NCBI GenBank assembly: GCA_021811025.1
Contig: JAJZPX010000036.1
Location: 1-11,840, forward strand
Source: Actinomycetes bacterium
GTDB lineage: Bacteria; Actinomycetota; Coriobacteriia; Anaerosomatales; JAJZPX01
Reading direction: 5' to 3'
Length of the DNA: 11,840 bases
Made by a program: the position numbers and the translations under genes. The notes beneath the pieces are model-generated. The model was not told the DNA's origin and ran no database searches. It worked only from the letters and a program-made list of their open reading frames with translations. Of this stretch, positions 7,555-11,840 are shown in pieces. How positions within the stretch are numbered: position 1 is the stretch's first letter; each line of letters begins with the position of its first letter.

Positions 7555-7624
7555 CGGCAGGATGGAGGGGCCGGAGGCCACGCGCGTTCGAGGCAGAGGG
7601 GGCCGGGTTGCGGGACACGTTCTG

Positions 7625-7654
7625 TTGACACTTTCTTCCGGCCTAGCCTAAGGT
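7625..7654 (+). promoter_or_regulatory. Sigma-70-type promoter of the conserved unknown gene
   Basis: A perfect TTGACA (7625-7630) is followed after 18 bases by TAAGGT (7649-7654). It is the best promoter in the window, 70 bases after the hpf stop, and gives the next gene its own transcript with a leader of about 85 bases. The rest of the 192-base gap shows no clear terminator. Confidence 0.65.
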
Positions 7655-7746
7655 TGATGCGTGTTCCACGGGGCGCCGCGCCTACAAGCATCACCATCGC
7701 AGACGACGAGCAGACACCTCACGGCGACAGCGAGGAGAGCTCCTAG

Positions 7747-8409
7747 GTGGACATACGCACTTCCCAGGTGACGATCTCCGAGATCGAGCAGGTGCTCTGC
7801 CGGGTGGCGGAGATCAAGGCGGCGCGAGTGGTGACTTCCTCGGACGGCGTCATCCAGGAGATTCACGTGCTGGCTCTCCCCTCGAAGTCGCCGAAGCAGC
7901 TGGTGCGCGATATCGAGTCGACGATCATGGCCAGCTTCGGCATCCCTGTGGACCACAAGAAGATATCGATCGCCCAGCTGGGCCAGGACATGCTTCCAAA
8001 GGAAGAGACGGCCAAGGAGCTCACGCGCCCGAGGATCAAGTCGATCAACAGCCAGGTCAGCGGCGTGAGGGCGACCGTGACGGTCGACTTGGAGCTCGAC
8101 GGCGATTCGTACATCGGCGAGGCGTCCGGCGCGGCAAGCCAGACCGGCCGCCTCCGTCTCGTCGCCCAGGCGACGCTCAACGCGGTGGAGCAGTACACGC
8201 ACGGTTCGTACAGCTTCGCACTCGAGGACGTCGCCGTCGTTCAGCTGGGGCGCGAGAGGGCGGCGGTCTCCTGCATGGCACTGGTCACTCCGCTGGGCGA
8301 GCAGACGTTCGTGGGTTCCGCGCTCATGCGGCAGAACGAGAAGGACGCGATCGTAAAGGCGACGTTGGACGCCATCAACAGGCGCATGGGCTTCTTGACA
8401 ACGCAATAA
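7747..8409 (+). CDS. Conserved protein of unknown function
   Basis: This 220-residue soluble protein has no signal peptide or membrane segment. The N-terminal part (about 10-78) contains AARVVTSSDGVIQEIHVLA, PKQLVRDIESTI and a lysine-rich HKKISIAQLG. The C-terminal part (about 95-215) has two alpha/beta repeats: RATVTVDLELDG then RLRLVAQATLNAVEQ, and AAVSCMALVTPLGEQ then KDAIVKATLDAINRRMG. I have the impression of similar hypothetical proteins in actinobacteria and some Firmicutes, but no function. The repeat pattern recalls the small regulatory domain of 2-isopropylmalate synthase, a weak resemblance by eye. The GTG start lies behind GAGGAGAG (7731-7738). It has its own promoter, and it is the last gene before base composition changes. 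Confidence 0.75.
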   Translation: MDIRTSQVTISEIEQVLCRVAEIKAARVVTSSDGVIQEIHVLALPSKSPKQLVRDIESTIMASFGIPVDHKKISIAQLGQDMLPKEETAKELTRPRIKSINSQVSGVRATVTVDLELDGDSYIGEASGAASQTGRLRLVAQATLNAVEQYTHGSYSFALEDVAVVQLGRERAAVSCMALVTPLGEQTFVGSALMRQNEKDAIVKATLDAINRRMGFLTTQ

Positions 8410-8487
8410 GATCCCAAGTTTGGACCAACTCCGTGGCTCATCGGATCGAACACTGGACGCAGATTGAAACGAGCGGAGCGGACAGCG

Positions 8488-8515
8488 TTCTTCCATTACT
8501 AGCGGAATGGGAGAA
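8488..8515 (+). promoter_or_regulatory. Upstream hairpin that competes with the ribosome-site hairpin
   Basis: TTCTTCCATT (8488-8497) pairs with 8506-8515 over ten base pairs (one G-U) around an 8-base loop, ACTAGCGG. Its 3' arm shares bases 8511-8515 with the hairpin that hides the peptide gene's ribosome site, so only one of the two can form fully at a time. This is the layout of an RNA switch. I see no known riboswitch consensus here. Confidence 0.5.
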
Positions 8516-8547
8516 GACACTCATGGTTTCACCAAGGAGGTCTTCTC
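8511..8547 (+). promoter_or_regulatory. Hairpin sequestering the ribosome site of the peptide gene
   Basis: GAGAAGAC (8511-8518) is the exact complement of GTCTTCTC (8540-8547). The stem continues with 8520-8522/8537-8539 and TGGT/ACCA (8524-8527/8531-8534), giving 15 base pairs closed by a 3-base loop. The only ribosome site for the peptide gene, AAGGAGG (8534-8540), lies inside the 3' arm. Translation should be low while this forms and rise if the hairpin at 8488-8515 forms instead. The pairing is read directly from sequence; the regulation is inference. Confidence 0.6.
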
Positions 8548-8550
8548 ATC

Positions 8551-8625
8551 ATGAAGCGGATGTTTCTGGTTCTCAGCGCTCTCGCAGCCATCGTTCTCGG
8601 CAGCGGCGCTTGGTGGAAGCTGTAG
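8551..8625 (+). CDS. Small hydrophobic peptide, 24 residues, unknown function
   Basis: ATG 8551 opens a 24-codon frame ending at the TAG at 8623-8625. The peptide starts MKRMF (two positive charges), has a hydrophobic stretch of about 14 residues (FLVLSALAAIVLG), then SGAWWKL at the C-terminus. It looks like a single-pass membrane peptide or a very short signal-type peptide. The ribosome site AAGGAGG (8534-8540) is the strongest kind in the window, at a longish 10-base spacing, and lies in a hairpin. The HD-GYP gene starts 48 bases downstream. The peptide could be the signal or partner of the membrane domains encoded next to it; this is inference from position. A chance frame cannot be excluded, but charge pattern, ribosome site and context argue for a real gene. 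Confidence 0.6.
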   Translation: MKRMFLVLSALAAIVLGSGAWWKL

Positions 8626-8673
8626 CACTTCTCACGAGTTGGTCCAAGGGTATTCCGGAGGCGGAGGTGAGGC

Positions 8674-9972
8674 ATGGATAGCCGTGCGAACCCCCGCCTC
8701 CAGCTCTTCGTGGCTGTCACGCTGCTTCTATCGCTCGTCTCGCTCGCAATCACTCTTGTGGAGTCTCCGCCGAGATGGTCCCTGTTGCTCATCGCCCTCA
8801 CTCTGGTCGCGGTGCTATCCGAGGTTCTCTCGGTCGAGTTTGGATCGATGAGTATCTCGATCACCTACTCAATCTGCGCGGCTGCCATGATTCTGTTTGG
8901 TCCGGCTGCTGGCGGGCTGGTCACCGGCCTCTCAACGATCCCCGTGTCGTTCATGCTGCGCGAACGCCGCTTGCTCCGAGGGAGCTTCAATTTCGCCCAG
9001 CTCACCCTGTCCGGACTTGCTGGCGCTTGGGCGTACGTGCTTGTCGGGGGCCGTCTGCTCCACGACAGTCCATTCACCTCGTACGAGATGCCTCGCGCGC
9101 TCGCACCAGTGCTCCTGCTGGCGCTAGTCTCGTTTCTCGTCAACACAACGCTGGTGGGCTTAGCCTTCTCGCTGATGACCGGCTCGTCCTTCGCGAAGGT
9201 GTGGAGGACGACGTTCGGTTGGAGCATCCCGACCCAGGCGGCTCTAACGGTTCTTGCTCTGGCTCTGGCGCAAGTCGTTGCTTCTCAGGGAGTAATAGGG
9301 CTCGGACTGTTCGTGGTCCCGCTTCTAGTCGCACGGCAGTTCTACGCGCGGTATGTACTGCTCAAACAAGCGTACGCAGACACCGTGCGTTCTCTTGTCG
9401 CAGTCATTGAGACTAAGGATCCGTACACGAGGGGGCATTCAGAGAGAGTCGCCGCCTACGCGGTCGACGTCGCGCGCAGGCTCGGTTTCGCTCCCCAGCT
9501 CCTAGACAGGATAGAACTGGCCGCGCTGCTCCACGACTTGGGCAAGGTCGCAATCAGCAAGAGCGTGCTTCTCAAGGAGTCTGCACTCAGCGACGATGAG
9601 TACGAGGCAATCAAGACACACCCGGAGATAGGGGCACGCATCATAGAAGAAGTGCCATTCCTATCGGACCTTGCCCCCTTCGTGGCTGGCCACCATGAGC
9701 GGGTCGATGGAACCGGGTACAGCAGACAGCTCGCTGGCGACGCGATTCCGGCTGAGGCGAGAATCCTGGCAGTGGCGGATGCCTTCGACGCAATGACTTC
9801 CTCCAGACCGTATCGTTCTGCTATGACAGCTGACGAGTCGGTTCGGGAGCTGAGACGCTGTGTCAATCGACAATTCGATCCCATGGTCGTCGAGGCGTTC
9901 GCGGAGGCATACGCTAGCGGTGCGTTCTTGGACCTAATCGCTGAGTGTGAGGCTAATGATGAAGCGGTCTAG
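8674..9972 (+). CDS. Membrane-bound HD-GYP domain protein
   Basis: This 432-residue protein has about seven or eight membrane segments in residues 10-220, then a cytoplasmic HD-GYP domain from about 240. Many HD-GYP proteins are phosphodiesterases for cyclic di-GMP or related dinucleotides. Metal-site elements are present: ETKDPYTRGHSERVAAY, the HD pair in LLHDLGKVAI (H287, D288), HPEIGARI, then GHHERVDGTGYS (H340, H341) and ARILAVADAFDAM. The name-giving GYP reads GYS here (348-350), as the proline is replaced; the metal ligands are kept, so activity is plausible. ATG 8674 follows GGAGGTGAGG closely. The stop overlaps the start of the next gene, which encodes a paralogue of this protein. The membrane part may sense the small peptide upstream; that is inference. 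Confidence 0.9.
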   Translation: MDSRANPRLQLFVAVTLLLSLVSLAITLVESPPRWSLLLIALTLVAVLSEVLSVEFGSMSISITYSICAAAMILFGPAAGGLVTGLSTIPVSFMLRERRLLRGSFNFAQLTLSGLAGAWAYVLVGGRLLHDSPFTSYEMPRALAPVLLLALVSFLVNTTLVGLAFSLMTGSSFAKVWRTTFGWSIPTQAALTVLALALAQVVASQGVIGLGLFVVPLLVARQFYARYVLLKQAYADTVRSLVAVIETKDPYTRGHSERVAAYAVDVARRLGFAPQLLDRIELAALLHDLGKVAISKSVLLKESALSDDEYEAIKTHPEIGARIIEEVPFLSDLAPFVAGHHERVDGTGYSRQLAGDAIPAEARILAVADAFDAMTSSRPYRSAMTADESVRELRRCVNRQFDPMVVEAFAEAYASGAFLDLIAECEANDEAV

Positions 9973-11152
9973 ACGGCTTTGGGTGCTCGAGTTCACGCTG
10001 TTGCTCGTTTCGGGAGCTGCGGCGACGCTGCTGCCAACTTCTCCCTTCACTCCGCAAGCCTTGGTGTGGTTTGTCGCGGCCCTGAGCATCCTCAAACTGT
10101 CCGACGTTTGGTTGCCTAGAGGGGACAGCGTCGGGATGAGTTCGGCGCTGGCGCTCGGCGCGCTCCTTCTATTCGACGCGCGAGTTGTGTTGATCGCGCT
10201 CGTAGTCGCCGAACTGATTGCCCTGATTCCCGCCGGGCGTGCGCAGAAGCTCACTGCCGCGGCGACAGCGCTCACCGCCGAGGTCGTCGCAGCGGTTGTC
10301 TGCTCCGCCGCGCTTGTCCCGCTCAGACTACACCCGCACACGCATGTTCTGGTGGTGGCCGGCAGGGGCCTGTATGCGGATGAGTACGTTGCGCTCTTGG
10401 CGGTGGGATTGCTCTTCGCGGCCCTTGAGTTCGGTCTGACTCAGTTGCTGACCGGAGTGCGCGACATTCGTCCGATCCGGTCTTCTATTCTGGGCAGCGT
10501 CTCCTACGGCGGCTGGCTGATCGGGGCACAGGCCTCCGCTGGAGTCTTGGCAGCGCTGATGTACCGAACGATGGGACCTTGGGGACTCGTAGTAGCTGTG
10601 GTGATCATCCTCGTCATGCGTCAATCCTTTGTGCTCCTCCTTGAAATCAGAGGAGCATACAACTCGACGATTGACGTTCTAATCAGGGCGATGGAGGCTC
10701 AGCGGCCTGGGCGGGAAGGGGTCGCTGAGCGGAACGCTGACCTTGCAACTCGTGTGGGACGCACGATTGGTCTTCACGGCAGGGAGCTTGAGAGGCTCAG
10801 ATACGCCGCTCTGCTGGCGGGGCTGGGTGACCCTGATGAGAGTGATGAGACTGCGCTCGGTCCGAGCCTCTCATCCCGTGCCTCATCGAGGGTTGTTGAG
10901 AAGGTCGAGTTCCTCTCGGCCGTCCTGCCTGTCCTCCGCCTGTACGATTCGCCTTCGAGTGGCGAGCACGTTCGAAGGGGCGATACTATCTGCGCCTACA
11001 CGGTGATGGCAGTTGGACAAGCCACCGGTACGGTGACAGCCGCACAGCTTCGCGAATTGAGCGAACGAGTCAGTCCGCGGGTGACGGCAGAAGTAGACGC
11101 CGCGTTAGCGTCAGTTCTTGCCAGCCGTGAAGCAGCAGAGAAGCCATCTTGA
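9959..11152 (+). CDS. Degenerate HD-GYP paralogue, predicted inactive membrane protein
   Basis: This 397-residue protein has several membrane segments in its first 220 residues and a cytoplasmic tail. It aligns by eye with the HD-GYP protein upstream over its whole length: YNSTIDVLIRAMEAQRPG matches YADTVRSLVAVIETKDPY, ERLRYAALLAGLGD matches DRIELAALLHDLGK, and EKVEFLSAVLPVLRLYD matches EEVPFLSDLAPFVAGHH. The catalytic HD is replaced by AG at residues 287-288, the same distance from the start as in its neighbour. The HSER, HPE and HHE histidines are also lost. It should bind no metals and is probably a regulatory partner, perhaps forming a heterodimer. ATG 9959, or 9956 just before it, follows GAGG (9949-9952) and overlaps the upstream gene by 14 bases. 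Without its neighbour it would be called an unknown membrane protein. Confidence 0.8.
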   Translation: MKRSRRLWVLEFTLLLVSGAAATLLPTSPFTPQALVWFVAALSILKLSDVWLPRGDSVGMSSALALGALLLFDARVVLIALVVAELIALIPAGRAQKLTAAATALTAEVVAAVVCSAALVPLRLHPHTHVLVVAGRGLYADEYVALLAVGLLFAALEFGLTQLLTGVRDIRPIRSSILGSVSYGGWLIGAQASAGVLAALMYRTMGPWGLVVAVVIILVMRQSFVLLLEIRGAYNSTIDVLIRAMEAQRPGREGVAERNADLATRVGRTIGLHGRELERLRYAALLAGLGDPDESDETALGPSLSSRASSRVVEKVEFLSAVLPVLRLYDSPSSGEHVRRGDTICAYTVMAVGQATGTVTAAQLRELSERVSPRVTAEVDAALASVLASREAAEKPS

Positions 11153-11709
11153 TTCTCGGCATCGTGGTCTGCCTCGCTTTCGGCCTCAAGGTCGCCCTGA
11201 GGCGCCCACTTCGCGACGTTGGCAACATCCGAATTCGCTGGCAAGGCATTCTTTTGTCTACCCTCGCGCTTCTCGGGGTCTTCCCGCCGCTGGCGCATCT
11301 CATTCACGGTGATCGTTCTTGCCAACTGGCGCTGTGGATCGCAGTGATGGCGGTCCTGCTAGCTTGCTGTGTCGTGAACCTGAGGACCCCAGGGTTTCCG
11401 ATCTTGACCGCCGGTGTTCTCTGCAATCTGGCGGTCATTACCGCCAACGGCGGGATGCCAGTGGTGGACAGTGCGGTAGTTGCAGCAGGTGGCCACGCGG
11501 GGAAAGCAGGTGCCGACATCTTCCACCTGCTCTCAGTGGAGGCCCCTAGGCTGTCGGTGCTGGCAGACGTGCTGCCACTGCCCGGCTTGCGCGGGCTGAG
11601 GGGTGTGCTGAGTGTGGGGGATGTGTTGATGCTGATTGGAACTGCGGCCGTCATAGTGGCGGCTGGACAAGCAAGACAAGCCAGCGTCGAGCGCGCAAGG
11701 TGCCACTAG
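11149..11709 (+). CDS. DUF5317-type membrane protein
   Basis: This 186-residue protein has about five membrane segments. The core LCNLAVITANGGMPV (about 91-105) followed by VLADVLPLPGLRG and SVGDVLMLIGTAAVI matches what I know of the DUF5317 family (asparagine-glycine-glycine-methionine in a membrane context, then a GD-containing last segment). Function is unknown. The TTG start (11149-11151) overlaps the TGA stop of the upstream gene (11150-11152) in a four-base TTGA junction, typical of translational coupling. The first residues run straight into a membrane segment, as expected for the family. It is the last gene of the peptide/HD-GYP cassette, so it likely works with those membrane proteins. 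Confidence 0.8.
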   Translation: MILGIVVCLAFGLKVALRRPLRDVGNIRIRWQGILLSTLALLGVFPPLAHLIHGDRSCQLALWIAVMAVLLACCVVNLRTPGFPILTAGVLCNLAVITANGGMPVVDSAVVAAGGHAGKAGADIFHLLSVEAPRLSVLADVLPLPGLRGLRGVLSVGDVLMLIGTAAVIVAAGQARQASVERARCH

Positions 11710-11784
11710 TACTCGACTGCACAACTACTAGCACGTAACTGCCCCCTCGGACGTGGTACTCTCTTCCTAAGGAGAGGAGGTACC

Positions 11785-11840
11785 GTGTCCAGAAGAAGCC
11801 CGTATGTCATCGAACTCAGCGGCGAAGAACGGCGTGTTCT
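11785..11840 (+). CDS. IS630-family transposase, N-terminal fragment cut by the window end
   Basis: A GTG at 11785, behind ribosome site GGAGAGGAGG (11771-11780), opens a frame that runs off the window after 18 full codons. The visible start, SRRSPYVIELSGEERRVL, closely resembles the N-terminus of IS630-type transposases common in actinobacteria. The left end of the element should lie in 11710-11784, after the stop of the DUF5317 gene, but I cannot define its terminal repeat without the other end. Such a short fragment limits certainty. Confidence 0.65.
   Translation, partial: MSRRSPYVIELSGEERRV

Larger units (their letters stand above)
8420..8647. repeat. 12-nt perfect inverted repeat enclosing the peptide gene
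   Basis: TTGGACCAACTC (8420-8431) is the exact reverse complement of GAGTTGGTCCAA (8636-8647). CCC (8413-8415) and GGG (8648-8650) can extend it outward, and 8433-8438 can pair with 8624-8628 inside it with one bulge. The arms lie just after the stop of the preceding gene and just before the ribosome site of the HD-GYP gene, so the 228-base unit contains the peptide gene and its control hairpins. It could be the closing helix of a structured leader RNA or the ends of a small insertion unit. I see no target duplication to support the latter. Confidence 0.6.

Noticed and set aside
8440..8520. A cyclic di-GMP riboswitch upstream of the HD-GYP gene
   Set aside because: I looked for the GEMM-I core (GCAAACC and GGACGCAAAGC with the GNRA loop). 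Only a partial GGACGCA string at 8454-8460 is present.
1..11840. tRNA genes, CRISPR arrays and long direct repeats
   Set aside because: I saw no cloverleaf with a TTC-loop pattern and no regularly spaced repeats in either strand by eye.

Overview
The window is high-GC, densely packed bacterial DNA that reads like an actinobacterium. Supporting signs are GC-rich third positions, GTG and TTG starts with strong GGAGG-type ribosome sites, and a VanW-type protein. Coriobacteriia-like or related deep lineages are my best guess; no rRNA or other marker in the window fixes the taxon. All genes I can support lie on the + strand.

Region 1 (1-2579) holds housekeeping and envelope genes: the tail of an unidentified gene, an AEC-type membrane transporter, a ComF-type phosphoribosyltransferase with two Cys pairs of a zinc ribbon, and a VanW-family gene broken by an apparent one-base frameshift. 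Region 2 (2580-2906) has no protein gene. It holds a candidate structured RNA of about 250 nt, closed by a perfect 12-bp helix (2626-2637 with 2864-2875) just downstream of a TATACT -10 box. Its position after comF, with hpf in the same window, makes it a candidate raiA-type RNA.

Region 3 (2907-6922) is a polar amino acid ABC importer locus. It encodes two different substrate-binding lipoproteins, a terminator-like hairpin, a permease carrying an unusual N-terminal secreted domain, and the ATPase. Region 4 (6923-8409) holds long-form hibernation promoting factor (hpf) and a conserved protein of unknown function with its own TTGACA promoter.

Region 5 (8410-11709) is the most unusual part and is visibly less GC-rich than the rest. 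It holds a 24-residue hydrophobic peptide gene, a multi-pass membrane HD-GYP protein, a full-length paralogue of it that has lost the catalytic HD pair, and a DUF5317-type membrane protein. The last three genes overlap by 14 and 4 bases, so they are very probably co-translated. The peptide gene's ribosome site is buried in a 15-bp hairpin that competes with an upstream hairpin. A perfect 12-nt inverted repeat encloses the whole peptide unit. I read this as a candidate undescribed signalling cassette: a small membrane peptide, an active and an inactive HD-GYP partner, and an accessory membrane protein, with RNA-level control. The window ends in the first codons of what looks like an IS630-family transposase.
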